This document shows positions 51,538 to 60,267 of a DNA stretch of 64,000 nucleotides, in pieces (the stretch's first letter is position 1; the number at the start of each line of letters is the position of its first letter). The translations under genes and the position numbers were made by a program. The DNA comes from a bacterium (GTDB taxonomy: Bacteria > Sysuimicrobiota > Sysuimicrobiia > Sysuimicrobiales > Humicultoraceae), in contig JAVHLI010000012.1 of assembly GCA_031082185.1 (NCBI GenBank), positions 21,242 through 85,241 of the forward strand, written 5' to 3'. Below the pieces are notes generated by a model, which was not told the DNA's origin, ran no database searches, and saw only the letters and a program-made list of their open reading frames with translations.

Positions 51538-52476
51538 ATGCACGCGCCACCTGACGCGGCCGTCACCACCGAGGGCCTGAGCAGGTCGTTCGGCCCGGTC
51601 GCCGCCGTTGACCGGATCTCCTTCAGCGTGGCGCCGGGCGAGGTGTTCGGCCTCATCGGTCCGGACGGCGCCGGCAAGACCACCCTGCTGCGCCTGCTGG
51701 CCGGGATCCTCGACCCCTCAGAAGGCAGCGCCACGGTCGCCGGTGCCGACGTTCGCACGCAGCCCGAACTGCTCCGCCAGCGGATAGGGTACATGCCCCA
51801 GACGTTCGCGCTCTACCGCGACCTGACCGTAGGCGAGAACCTGCATTTCTTCGCCGAGGCCTACCAGGTGCCACGCGGCGAAATTGCTTCACGCACCGAG
51901 CGGCTTCTGGCTTTCAGCCGGCTCGGGCCGTTCGTGCGCAAACTGGCGGAGCACCTCTCAGGCGGGATGCGCCAGAAGCTGGCGCTGGCGTGCACATTGA
52001 TACACGAGCCCCGGCTGCTGTTGCTCGACGAGCCTACGACCGGTGTGGACCCGGTCTCCCGGCGCGAGTTCTGGAGCATTCTCTACGACCTCAACAGTCG
52101 GGGCACCACGGTGCTGGTGGCGACGCCCTACATGGACGAGGCGGATCGCTGCACGCGCATTGGCTTCATGTACGGGGGGCGGCTGCTGTCGGTGGCGCCT
52201 CCTGAAGGCATGAAGGTGCAGATGCAGGGCGAGGTCCTGGAGATCGTGGCTGAGCCACGCCGCCGCGCGCTGGCGGTCGCGCTCGGCATCAAGGCGGTGC
52301 TCACCGGCAGCGTCTTCGGAGACACTCTGCACCTGACCGTGCCCTCCTCCGCCGCGGCCGAGTCCCAGGTGCGCGACGCCTTAGACCGGGCGGGCATCTC
52401 GTTGCGGTCGCTGCGCGTGGCCCCTGCTTCACTGGAGGATGTGTTCATCTCGCTTATGAGTCAGGCAGGCCGGTAG
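51538..52476 (+). CDS. ABC exporter ATPase 1
   Basis: A 312-residue ABC ATPase: Walker A GPDGAGKTT, signature LSGGMRQKLALA, Walker B LLLLDEPTTGVD, with a C-terminal 80-residue extension typical of ABC-2 exporters. Corresponds to the first half of the fused E. coli YbhF. It starts three bases after hlyD and is directly followed by the second ATPase. Confidence 0.9.
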   Translation: MHAPPDAAVTTEGLSRSFGPVAAVDRISFSVAPGEVFGLIGPDGAGKTTLLRLLAGILDPSEGSATVAGADVRTQPELLRQRIGYMPQTFALYRDLTVGENLHFFAEAYQVPRGEIASRTERLLAFSRLGPFVRKLAEHLSGGMRQKLALACTLIHEPRLLLLDEPTTGVDPVSRREFWSILYDLNSRGTTVLVATPYMDEADRCTRIGFMYGGRLLSVAPPEGMKVQMQGEVLEIVAEPRRRALAVALGIKAVLTGSVFGDTLHLTVPSSAAAESQVRDALDRAGISLRSLRVAPASLEDVFISLMSQAGR

Positions 52477-52477
52477 G

Positions 52478-53500
52478 ATGCCCCCCGAAGCACCGTTGGC
52501 ACCCAGGGAGGCTGCGCCGCGCGAGGCCGCGGTCTTGGCGCGCGGGCTGACCAAGCGGTTCGGCGACATGATCGCCGTGAACGGGATCAACCTCGAGATC
52601 CACCGCGGTGAGGTCTACGGCTTCCTGGGTCCCAACGGCGCCGGAAAGACCACCACAATCCGCATGCTCTGCGGCATCATGGATCCCACGGCCGGAGAGG
52701 CGCGGGTGCTCGGTTTCGACGTGCGCAGCCAACGCGAGACGCTGAAGGCACGCATCGGCTACATGAGCCAGCGGGCCAGCCTATACGCCGACCTTACCGT
52801 TGTCGAGCAACTGCGGTTCTACGCCAGGATCTACGGGCTCGACACCCGCGCGACGCGCGAGAAGGTCGGCTCCTGGATCGAGTCATCCGGCTTGGCCGGA
52901 CGCGACCGTGACCTGGTCTCCACGCTCTCAGGAGGGTGGCGGCAGCGCCTGGCCCTGGGGTGCGCGGTGATGCACCACCCAGACCTGCTGCTGCTGGACG
53001 AGCCCACCTCGGGCGTGGATCCGCTGTCGCGCCGGCAGTTCTGGGACCTGATCTACCGGTTCGCCGATGAGGGCACCACCGTTATGGTTACCACCCACTA
53101 CATGGATGAGGCCGAGCACTGCGACCGGCTGGCGTTCATCTACGGCGGCCGGATCGTCGCCGAGGGCGCGCCCGAGGAGATCAAACGCCGGCACATGCCG
53201 GGCCTGCTGTTGCGGGTGGTCTGCCGGGAGTGGATGCGCGCGTTCGACTTCCTCCGCCTCTCACCGCGCGTGCGGAGCGCGGCGCTGTACGGCACCGCGA
53301 TCCACGTTCTGGTGTCGCGGGCGGAGGGGGCGGGAGAGGCGCAGGAGGCGGCGAAGGCGCAGGAGGCGGCAGAGGCCCTGGCCCGCGACCTTGCCGACGC
53401 GGGCATCCGTGTGGATGCGATCGCGCCGATTGCTCCTTCGCTGGAGGACATATTCGTGAGCCTGACCGGCGATGCCCCGGGAGGTGGGCCAGATGGGTAG
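52478..53500 (+). CDS. ABC exporter ATPase 2
   Basis: A 340-residue ABC ATPase: Walker A GPNGAGKTT, signature LSGGWRQRLALG, Walker B LLLLDEPTSGVD. An Ala/Glu-rich insert (about 283-303, AEGAGEAQEAAKAQEAAEAL) lies in the C-terminal extension and looks like a low-complexity expansion. Corresponds to the second half of YbhF. The two ATPases would form a heterodimer. Confidence 0.9.
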   Translation: MPPEAPLAPREAAPREAAVLARGLTKRFGDMIAVNGINLEIHRGEVYGFLGPNGAGKTTTIRMLCGIMDPTAGEARVLGFDVRSQRETLKARIGYMSQRASLYADLTVVEQLRFYARIYGLDTRATREKVGSWIESSGLAGRDRDLVSTLSGGWRQRLALGCAVMHHPDLLLLDEPTSGVDPLSRRQFWDLIYRFADEGTTVMVTTHYMDEAEHCDRLAFIYGGRIVAEGAPEEIKRRHMPGLLLRVVCREWMRAFDFLRLSPRVRSAALYGTAIHVLVSRAEGAGEAQEAAKAQEAAEALARDLADAGIRVDAIAPIAPSLEDIFVSLTGDAPGGGPDG

Positions 53501-54611
53501 GCGCCTGGGCGCAATCATCGTCAAGGAGTTTATCCAGCTCGTGCGCGACCCGCGCACGCTGGCGATGGCACTCCTGATGCCTGTGATCCAGTTGCTGCTG
53601 TTCGGGTATGCGATCGCCACAGATGTGGAGCGTCTTCCGACAGTTGTCGTTGACCACTCCAGGACGCAGGAGAGCCGCGCGCTGGTGGAGCGATTCGAGG
53701 CCAGCCGGTACTTCCTGGTGCGCTACCGGGACGACAGCCTGCGCTCTGCCGAGGACCTGGTCCAACGCGGCAAGGCCCGGGTGATCATCGCGGTCCCTCC
53801 GGACTACGCCGACCGGCTGCGCCGCGGCGCCACCGCCCGCGTGGCGGTGATCGTGGACGCCTCCGACCCCCTGGTGGCCCGCACCGCCCTGTCCACGGCC
53901 GAGGCCATCGGCCAGGTGACGTCACTGGAGATCGTCGGCCGCATGCTCGGGGGCACCGATGCGCGCGTGCCCGTGGAGGTGCGCACACAGGCCTGGTACA
54001 ACCCCGACCTGCGCAGCGCCAACTTCATGGTGCCCGGGCTGCTGGCGGTGATTCTACAGTTGATAACGACCCTCCTGACCGCGATCGCAATCGTGCGCGA
54101 GCGGGAGCTGGGGACGATCGAGCAGCTCGTGGTCACGCCGATACGGAAGGGCGAGCTGATGCTGGGGAAGATCTTGCCCTACGTGATCCTGGGCTACGTT
54201 GACATCACGCTGGCCCTGCTGGTGGCGGCCTACTGGTTTGAGGTGCCTATACGCGGCAGTCTGCTGCTGCTCTATTCGGTCACGGTCTTCTTCTACTTCT
54301 CAACGCTCGGGTTGGGGATACTGGTTTCCACCATTTCGCGCACCCAGCGCCAGGCGATGCAGGGCGCGTTCTTCATCTTCCTGCCCTCTATTCTGATCTC
54401 GGGCTTCATGTTCCCGCGCGAGGGGATGCCGGTCTTCATCCAGTGGCTCGGCTACGCGCTGCCGATCACATACTACCTGGTGATCGTGCGGGGGATCATT
54501 CTCAAGGGGGTAGGCCTCGTGGCCCTTTGGGACCAGATCGTGCCTATGGCGCTGCTGGGTGCGGCGTTCTTTGCGGTGAGCGTGGCGAGGTTCCAGAAGA
54601 AGCTGGAGTAG
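53493..54611 (+). CDS. ABC-2 type exporter permease (YhhJ/YbhS-like)
   Basis: A 372-residue permease with one N-terminal helix, a large periplasmic domain (about 40-180) and five C-terminal helices; GTIEQLVVTPIRKGELMLGK and PLIYSLVI-like SGFMFPREGMPVFIQWLGYALP are characteristic. ATG 53493 with GGGAGG upstream is chosen over ATG 53472. In the E. coli Ybh system two permeases (YbhS, YbhR) follow; here only one is found before the tRNA gene, so it may act as a homodimer. Confidence 0.87.
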   Translation: MGRRLGAIIVKEFIQLVRDPRTLAMALLMPVIQLLLFGYAIATDVERLPTVVVDHSRTQESRALVERFEASRYFLVRYRDDSLRSAEDLVQRGKARVIIAVPPDYADRLRRGATARVAVIVDASDPLVARTALSTAEAIGQVTSLEIVGRMLGGTDARVPVEVRTQAWYNPDLRSANFMVPGLLAVILQLITTLLTAIAIVRERELGTIEQLVVTPIRKGELMLGKILPYVILGYVDITLALLVAAYWFEVPIRGSLLLLYSVTVFFYFSTLGLGILVSTISRTQRQAMQGAFFIFLPSILISGFMFPREGMPVFIQWLGYALPITYYLVIVRGIILKGVGLVALWDQIVPMALLGAAFFAVSVARFQKKLE

Positions 54612-54641
54612 GGGGGCGTGTGGGCGATGTCGTAGGGGCGA

Positions 54642-54670
54642 TTGACACAACCTTGGATGAGGGGTACCAT
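54642..54670 (+). promoter_or_regulatory. Promoter of tRNA-fMet
   Basis: TTGACA (54642-54647), 17-base spacer, TACCAT (54665-54670); the mature tRNA starts 12 bases further on. Confidence 0.6.
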
Positions 54671-54682
54671 CAAAGACGGCGA

Positions 54683-54759
<77 letters not shown>

Positions 54760-54770
54760 AGTTCCAATAC

Positions 54771-54812
54771 GGGCAGGGCGCGAGTTTCGGCTCGCGCCCT
54801 GCCTGCTTGTTT
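54771..54812 (+). terminator. Terminator of tRNA-fMet
   Basis: A perfect 13-base stem GGCAGGGCGCGAG (54772-54784) with CTCGCGCCCTGCC (54791-54803) and loop TTTCGG, followed by TGCTTGTTT. Confidence 0.75.
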
Positions 54813-54838
54813 GGGTCTATGTGTGGATAATCGATCTG

Positions 54839-55175
54839 TCATCTTCCCAAAAGCCCTCTACGTGCCTGTCGCGCTTCTCTCTCGCAGGAAAGAGACGCCT
54901 CTGCATCGCGCACGTTTGGAGGGATTGTGAGTACTTGGGCATAACCTTCCTTCAGGATCAGGATGCTGAACATGTCGCCATTCTGTAGCCATAAGTACGC
55001 CAGCTTTCGCCCATGCCGGTCGCGGGCTTGAACGTCTAGCTCAAGCCCCACCTTTCTGTTCCCCCCGACGCCTACACGAGGATTGGTGGTCCGCACGCAA
55101 GAAGGCTGATGTGCTCATACGCCCGCTTCGCAGGGAGAGCCTGGAGGGGAACCGCACTGGGCCCTCCAACTGAAG
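54839..55175 (-). pseudogene. Degraded staphylococcal-nuclease-like gene
   Basis: The 3' part (54839-55096, 85 codons) matches the C-terminal half of thermonucleases: GLELDVQARDRHGRKLAYLW, then LKEGYAQVLTIPPNVRDAE and CEREARQARRGLLG. The piece preceding it in the protein, PLQALPAKRAYEHISLLACG, appears in another frame up to about 55175, so a frameshift splits the gene. The N-terminal catalytic part (RLxGIDxPE with D and R) is missing. Likely inactive. It overlaps the upstream region of the binding-protein gene on the other strand. Confidence 0.6.
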
Positions 55176-55269
55176 GAATGCGGAAACTAACAATTGAACT
55201 AGGATCAGTGTAGTGACTCGCGGGCCCCAAGAGATTCCCAGCGGTGGTACAGGAGGGGAGCAACGGACT

Positions 55270-56829
55270 ATGCCAAGGTTCGCCAGATTGGTTCTCTTTG
55301 TTACTTCGGTCGTGCTTGCCGCGTCGCTGCTCTGCACGGCGGGGCCGGGTGCCGCGCAAACCCGTCGCGGTGGCATCCTTCGTCATGCCCATATTGGTGA
55401 GCCTCTAACCCTTGATCTGCACTGGACCACGGCGGCCGTTCCCCAAGACATTGGAGTGCACATCTACGAGGGGCTCTTCGCCCTGAACGCAGCCTATGAA
55501 CCCCGCCCATTGCTCCTGGAGAGCTGGAAGCTCAGCGCCAATCGGCTGGTCTACACGTTCCGTTTGCGCCAGGGTGTACAGTTTCATCACGGCCGCGAGT
55601 TGGTGGCTGACGATGTGGTTGCGTCGCTGGCGCGCTGGGGTCGGTTGGCGGCTCGAGGGCGCGAGCTATTCCGCGACACGGTCTCACTAACCGCCACCGA
55701 TCGATACTTGGTCGAGTTGCGACTCCGCGATCCCAACGCCCTGGTACCCTTGATTCTAAGCTGGCCGACCCAGGGCGCCGTGATCTACCCGAAAGAGGTT
55801 GTGGATGAGGCCGGGACGGGCATGGTCCGCCGTTTCATAGGTACTGGCCCGTATCGGTTTGTAGAGCATATTCCTGACCGCCACATACGGCTTGACCGCT
55901 TTGACCAGTACAAGCCGGTCGATGAGGCCCCCAGCGGCATGGCTGGCCGGCGGGAGGCGTACCTCGATACGATCTTCTTCCTGCCGATTCCCGATCCGGC
56001 TGTGCGGGTGGCGGGGACCATTCGCGGCGAGTTTCAATTCGCCGACACGATTCCCCCCGATGAGTACAATCGGCTTCGCGAAACCCGCGGGATCGCACCC
56101 CATGTGATCCCAGTGGCGAATTGGCACGGGTTTGTCTTCAATCATCGGGAAGGACTGATGAAGGACAAGCGCATTAGGCATGCGTTCTTGGCCGCACTGG
56201 ATACTGAGGCGCTGATGCGGGGAGTCTACGGCCCCCGGCAGTTCTGGCGTACCGGCCCAAGCCTGATGCCAAAAGAACACCCCATGTGGACCGACGCCGG
56301 GCGGGAATTCTACAACCAAAGGAATCCGGAGAAGGCACGGCAACTCCTCGCGGGGGCAGGCTATCAGGGGCAGCCGGTTCGATGGCTCGTGGCAGGTGAT
56401 CAAGCACCACACATTGACTCAGCAACCATTGCGAAGAGCCAGCTTGAGCGCGCGGGGTTTGTGATCGACCTGCAGACGACCGATCTGGCAACAGTTGTCT
56501 CGCGACGAGTGCGCCCGGAACTTTGGGATGTCTTTACTACACGCTTCACCTTCGTGCCGGATCCAGTACTCTTGACCTTCCTGCAGCCGGGATGGCCAGG
56601 GTGGTACGAGAATCGGGAGGTAACAGGACTCCTTAGTCTCTTGAGGCGTCACGTTGATCCCAAGGTCAGAAGAGAGCTATGGCAACGCGCGCAGCGGATG
56701 CTTTACGAGGACGCCGCGACCGTCAGGCTGGGGGACTACTTCCTTCTGCACGTCCTACGGGATGAGGTGAAAGGATACGCCGGCGTTCCGGGCACCTTCT
56801 ACTGGAATGTCTGGCTTGAGAGGCGGTAG
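55270..56829 (+). CDS. ABC transporter substrate-binding protein, family 5 (peptide type)
   Basis: A 519-residue exported binding protein of the DppA/OppA family. Signal peptide MPRFARLVLFVTSVVLAASL to GAAQ, no lipobox. Family blocks: RGGILRHAHIGEPLTLDLHW, VYTFRLRQGVQFHHGRELVADDVV (about 85-108), IGTGPYRFVEHIPD. ATG 55270 follows AGGAGGGGAG; a GTG at 55213 is less likely. No permease or ATPase is next to it, so it would need a system elsewhere or is stranded cargo. Its ligand is unknown; family 5 also binds opines, nickel complexes and sugars. Confidence 0.88.
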   Translation: MPRFARLVLFVTSVVLAASLLCTAGPGAAQTRRGGILRHAHIGEPLTLDLHWTTAAVPQDIGVHIYEGLFALNAAYEPRPLLLESWKLSANRLVYTFRLRQGVQFHHGRELVADDVVASLARWGRLAARGRELFRDTVSLTATDRYLVELRLRDPNALVPLILSWPTQGAVIYPKEVVDEAGTGMVRRFIGTGPYRFVEHIPDRHIRLDRFDQYKPVDEAPSGMAGRREAYLDTIFFLPIPDPAVRVAGTIRGEFQFADTIPPDEYNRLRETRGIAPHVIPVANWHGFVFNHREGLMKDKRIRHAFLAALDTEALMRGVYGPRQFWRTGPSLMPKEHPMWTDAGREFYNQRNPEKARQLLAGAGYQGQPVRWLVAGDQAPHIDSATIAKSQLERAGFVIDLQTTDLATVVSRRVRPELWDVFTTRFTFVPDPVLLTFLQPGWPGWYENREVTGLLSLLRRHVDPKVRRELWQRAQRMLYEDAATVRLGDYFLLHVLRDEVKGYAGVPGTFYWNVWLERR

Positions 56830-56872
56830 CGCGGACCATTTCGCGCGAGGGGTCACCCAGTATGAGTGAACC

Positions 56873-58351
56873 ATGAGTGGGCCCAACGAGCCAGGCCACC
56901 GGTACCGGATGTGGGGAGGTAGATTCAAGGATCAGCCGGATCCGCGACTCAGCGCGCTCCTTACCGCGCCCCCAGTGAGCCGGCACCTGCTGCGATGGGA
57001 TCTTCTGGGCAGCATTGCACACGTGGTGTCGCTGGGAGAAGCCAAGGCCATCCCGTTGACGGAAGCGACTGGGCTCGTGTGTGCGCTCCGACAGATGCTG
57101 GCCGAGGCGGATGCCGGCCTGCTGATCCCCTCCGACGAGCACGAGGATGTGCACACGTTCATCGAGGCTACGCTGACGTCCCGACTCGGGATATCCGCAG
57201 GATGGTTGCAGACCGGACGCAGTCGGAACGACCAAGTGGTTACGGCATTCCGCCTCCTCCTCAAAGACCTTATCCGCCGCTTGGCGCGAGGCATCAGTTC
57301 ACTCCAGCGGATCCTGTTGCGCCGCGTGGACGAGGTTGGGGACGTGGCGCTTCCCGGCTATACTCATCTGCAGCGGGCCCAGCCAGTGCTGCTATCGCAC
57401 CACTGGCTCGCGTACTTCTGGATGCTTCTGCGAGACATCGAGCGGCTCCAGAGTGCCTATAGGCACGTTGACGTGTGTCCATTGGGTTCTGGAGCCATCG
57501 CAGGGACCGGCTTCCCGGTTGATCGGGTCCGGCAGGCAGAACTCCTGGGGTTTGCACAGGCGAGCGAGAACAGCGTCGATGCCACCGGCAATCGCGATTT
57601 CGCCTTCGAGGCAGTCGCGTGCGTATCCTGTTTCCTGATAAACCTCTCGCGATGGGCCGAGGAGCTCATAATCTGGGCATCCCAGGAGTTCGGTTTCATC
57701 GGTCTGCCGGATGCGATCACGGCCGGAAGCAGCCTGATGCCTCAGAAGCGGAACCCTGATCTTCTTGAACTTGCGCGCGCCCAGGCCGGGGTCGGTTTGG
57801 GTCAACTTGTGGTGCTGGCAACAGTCCTCAAGGGCGTGCCGCCCGCATACAACCTTGACCTTCGCGAAGACAAGACCCCAACACTTGCCGCGTTCCGCGC
57901 CGGCGAAGTGGCCGTGGGCGCCATGAGCCTGGTAGTCGAGCGGCTCATAGTGCGTCGCGATCGGATGGAGGCGGCACTGCACGGAGGTTTCCTGACCGCG
58001 ACCGAGGTTGCCGACTACCTGGTACGTCGCGGTGTGCCATTCCGCGAAGCCCACCGCCTTGCTGGACAGGTGGTTCTGAGAGCGGAGGATGACGGCCGGG
58101 AGTTGTGGGAGATGCCACTTGGGACCCTCAAACAAGTGTCACCCCACTTCGAGGCCGATGTCCTGTCGGCGGTGTCAATCGAGGGCGCTCTCGCAGCCAA
58201 GGATGTGCCGGGAGGCACGGCGCCAATCCGGGTGGCGCAATCGCTGGCCGTAGCCCGGGAGGCATTGGCTGTATGCCGCGGGTGGCTTGATCAAGCAGAC
58301 GCTGATCAGCAGGCGGTGGAGAAGCGGCTCCTGACGGCACCTCTTGCGTAG
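56873..58351 (+). CDS. argH: Argininosuccinate lyase family protein
   Basis: A 492-residue fumarase/aspartase-superfamily lyase closest to ArgH, which splits argininosuccinate to arginine and fumarate. Features: MWGGRFKDQPDP start, TGRSRNDQVVTAFRL, catalytic His in PGYTHLQRAQP (H165) and flexible serine loop GSSLMPQKRNPD (S286). It stands outside any arginine operon, paired with a peptide-type binding protein in a possible island, so it may act on an imported argininosuccinate-like compound instead. Starts with GTG-ATG overlap region; ATG 56873. Confidence 0.88.
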   Translation: MSGPNEPGHRYRMWGGRFKDQPDPRLSALLTAPPVSRHLLRWDLLGSIAHVVSLGEAKAIPLTEATGLVCALRQMLAEADAGLLIPSDEHEDVHTFIEATLTSRLGISAGWLQTGRSRNDQVVTAFRLLLKDLIRRLARGISSLQRILLRRVDEVGDVALPGYTHLQRAQPVLLSHHWLAYFWMLLRDIERLQSAYRHVDVCPLGSGAIAGTGFPVDRVRQAELLGFAQASENSVDATGNRDFAFEAVACVSCFLINLSRWAEELIIWASQEFGFIGLPDAITAGSSLMPQKRNPDLLELARAQAGVGLGQLVVLATVLKGVPPAYNLDLREDKTPTLAAFRAGEVAVGAMSLVVERLIVRRDRMEAALHGGFLTATEVADYLVRRGVPFREAHRLAGQVVLRAEDDGRELWEMPLGTLKQVSPHFEADVLSAVSIEGALAAKDVPGGTAPIRVAQSLAVAREALAVCRGWLDQADADQQAVEKRLLTAPLA

Positions 58352-58352
58352 T

Positions 58353-58391
58353 CGGTGCTCCCCCATCCGACATAGACAGGGGCGAGCACCG
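58353..58391 (+). terminator. Hairpin after argH
   Basis: CGGTGCTC-CCCC (58353-58364) pairs with GGGG-C-GAGCACCG (58379-58391), one bulged C, loop of 14 bases. No T run follows, so termination strength is uncertain. The stretch 58392-58588 holds only a short frame from ATG 58465 that I could not support as a gene. Confidence 0.5.
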
Positions 58392-58588
58392 CACAGCAAG
58401 GTGGCTACCCGCTACCGGCAGACAGGTCGATCGTGCTGACCCGCATATCCCACGCCTGCTCGCGATGGCCATTCCGCTGCCCGGTCCGATCGCCGGTCCG
58501 CTCACACCGTTCCGCCCCCACGCGCTGAGCGACCTCGAGCTCCATCAGCGCCTGGCTGAGGACGCGGACGCCCTCTCGGGTCTCTCTG

Positions 58589-59029
58589 CTATATCCCTAG
58601 GACGATTTCGAGGGCCGAGTCGAAGGTGTCGCCCGCGAGTGTGCGGAGACCGCGATCGAATGTGGCCAACACGGCTTTGCGGCGACCCGCCAATGCCAGG
58701 AGGTAGGCGTCGGTGAGTTGCCGGTAGCCGTGCAACCCAGGTTCCATTACCCTGACGGCAGCCGGCACTTGGAGGCTCTCCGTCCAGAACTCGTGAGCCG
58801 GGTGCTTCAGGTTCTTAGCAAGTAGCGCGACCGCCTCGGCCGGCGTGAGAGCGTCGCGTGAGAAGGCGGGGTTGGAGACGATTCGAATGAAGCCGAGCTG
58901 TGTGAGCGGGCATGTCGCCCAGTGGGCATTCGCACGAGCGCGAAACCATCGATGGGCGGCCTCGTGGTGTTCGTGCGCCGGCCAAAGCAGTGCCGTCAGG
59001 ATGTTGATGTCGAGGAGTGCCGTCTTCAC
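58589..59029 (-). CDS. vapC: PIN-domain toxin VapC
   Basis: A 146-residue PIN RNase of a type II toxin-antitoxin pair. Acidic site residues are D7 (ALLDINIL), D107 (LTDAYLLALA) and D125 (LATFDRGL). WPAHEHHEAAHRWF and the CPLTQLGFIRI block are typical of one VapC subgroup. It would cut RNA (tRNA or rRNA) when free of its antitoxin. Start overlaps the vapB stop. Intact, so the pair may stabilise the island. Confidence 0.88.
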   Translation of the reverse strand: MKTALLDINILTALLWPAHEHHEAAHRWFRARANAHWATCPLTQLGFIRIVSNPAFSRDALTPAEAVALLAKNLKHPAHEFWTESLQVPAAVRVMEPGLHGYRQLTDAYLLALAGRRKAVLATFDRGLRTLAGDTFDSALEIVLGI

Positions 59030-59256
59030 GGAAGTTCTTCGCGAAGGCGGTCGACAAGCGCCGCCGTGACTGTGGGGGATCGCCGATTCAGGCGGACCAC
59101 GTGAAGCCCGTTCCGATCCTCGGTCACAAGAGAGCGCTCAGCCGCCTGCCTGACCAGTTCGCTGACGGCCTGACCCAGCGTCATCCGGTGGCGCATGGCA
59201 TGCATCTTCGCGACCTTCATCGCATCGTCTTCGATCGTCAGCGTTGTCCTTGGCAC
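59026..59256 (-). CDS. vapB: Antitoxin VapB
   Basis: A 76-residue antitoxin, first of the vapBC pair. The N-terminal ribbon-helix-helix DNA-binding part is RTTLTIEDDAMKVAKMHAMR (3-22), followed by the SELVRQAAERSL helix; the C-terminal tail (about 48-76) should wrap the toxin. Promoter and operator would be in 59257-59370, not resolved here. Confidence 0.85.
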   Translation of the reverse strand: MPRTTLTIEDDAMKVAKMHAMRHRMTLGQAVSELVRQAAERSLVTEDRNGLHVVRLNRRSPTVTAALVDRLREELP

Positions 59257-59370
59257 GTCAGCATCGTACCACGACCTTGATGCTTTTGGCTAGGGCCTCG
59301 CATCATTCGGCGCCGTCTTCACGGCTGGAGGTAGGCGGCCATGCTGTGGCGCGCCGCGAGTTCATCTTGA

Positions 59371-59390
59371 CCTCCCCCCGCTACCGAGTT
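59371..59390. repeat. Second copy of tRNA-fMet 3' end (partial, att-like)
   Basis: Matches 54744-54763 at 19 of 20 bases: the CCTCCCCCCGCTACC end of the tRNA plus AGTT from its flank, with one change. The gene-free stretch 59257-59540 shows nothing else that I can name. Confidence 0.55.
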
Positions 59391-59540
59391 TCGTGAGTGG
59401 CTACGCCAGAGAGGGATCGCACAGGAGCCATACCCCCCTAGCATCGAAATGTCAGATTGCGCCAGCGCCGGGAAATGGCGTGAGGGGGAACTCGTTCCGG
59501 GACTTGGGAGGCAGACTGGATATCCCGCGGGTGTGGAGCG

Positions 59541-60110
59541 ATGGACAAGACTCCTGTCCAGGTTTGTCAGATCAAGGTGACGTTGCAGGGAAGCAGGCCA
59601 CCGATCTGGAGGCGGTTCCAGGTTCCGGGGAGTATCACCCTGTACAGGCTGCACCGGGTGCTTCAGGTCGTGATGGGTTGGACGGATTCACATCTCCATC
59701 AGTTCATCGTGGGTGAGATCTACTATCGGGTGCCCGATCCTGACGACATCCCTGCAGAGAGCTTCGAGGTGAGGGATGAAAGACGCGTGAGATTGCGGGA
59801 TGTGGTTCTCGGGACACCTGCCAAGTTTGTGTACGAGTACGACTTCGGCGACTGCTGGCGTCACGACGTCCTGGTCGAAGGGGTGCAAGAGATCAAGGCT
59901 GGCATTCAGCACCCCGTCTGTCTTGCTGGGAAGCGCGCGTGCCCGCCCGAGGATTGCGGCGGGATCTGGGGATACGCCGATTTCCTCCACGCAATCAGCG
60001 ACCCACGCCACCCGGAGCATGGGAGCATGAAGGAATGGATCGGTGGCGCCTTCGACCCCGCGGCATTCGACCTAGAGGAGGTCAACGTCGCGTTGCGCAG
60101 GATGAGGTGA
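59541..60110 (+). CDS. Plasmid pRiA4b ORF-3 family protein
   Basis: A 189-residue protein of the pRiA4b ORF-3 family, first seen on an Agrobacterium plasmid. Blocks: IKVTLQGSRPPIWRRFQVPG, MGWTDSHLHQFIVG, YEYDFGDCWRHDVLVE, and CPPEDCGGIWGYADFL with two cysteines. The function is unknown; it is common on plasmids and genomic islands. First gene after the second tRNA-end copy. Confidence 0.85.
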   Translation: MDKTPVQVCQIKVTLQGSRPPIWRRFQVPGSITLYRLHRVLQVVMGWTDSHLHQFIVGEIYYRVPDPDDIPAESFEVRDERRVRLRDVVLGTPAKFVYEYDFGDCWRHDVLVEGVQEIKAGIQHPVCLAGKRACPPEDCGGIWGYADFLHAISDPRHPEHGSMKEWIGGAFDPAAFDLEEVNVALRRMR

Positions 60111-60113
60111 GTC

Positions 60114-60131
60114 GGCGAGATTCGGCTCGCC
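60114..60131 (+). terminator. Short hairpin after pRiA4b gene
   Basis: GGCGAG (60114-60119) with CTCGCC (60126-60131), loop ATTCGG, right after the stop. No T run. Confidence 0.35.
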
Positions 60132-60267
60132 CGCAAGTATCCATGATTCGTGGATGGCCAATCGCCCGCTGCCATGCCGAAACGCTTGCGTGTCGATCAA
60201 TGTGTAAGTGTCATAGACATAGAGATCGCCACGCTCAAGGCCTAGCCGCGCAGGAGACCAGGGCAGA

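Noticed and set aside
58465..58716. An 83-codon plus-strand frame after argH with a start that recalls DapA-like proteins (GPLTPFRP)
   Set aside because: The similarity covers about 15 residues only, and the rest of the frame is the shadow of vapC on the other strand.
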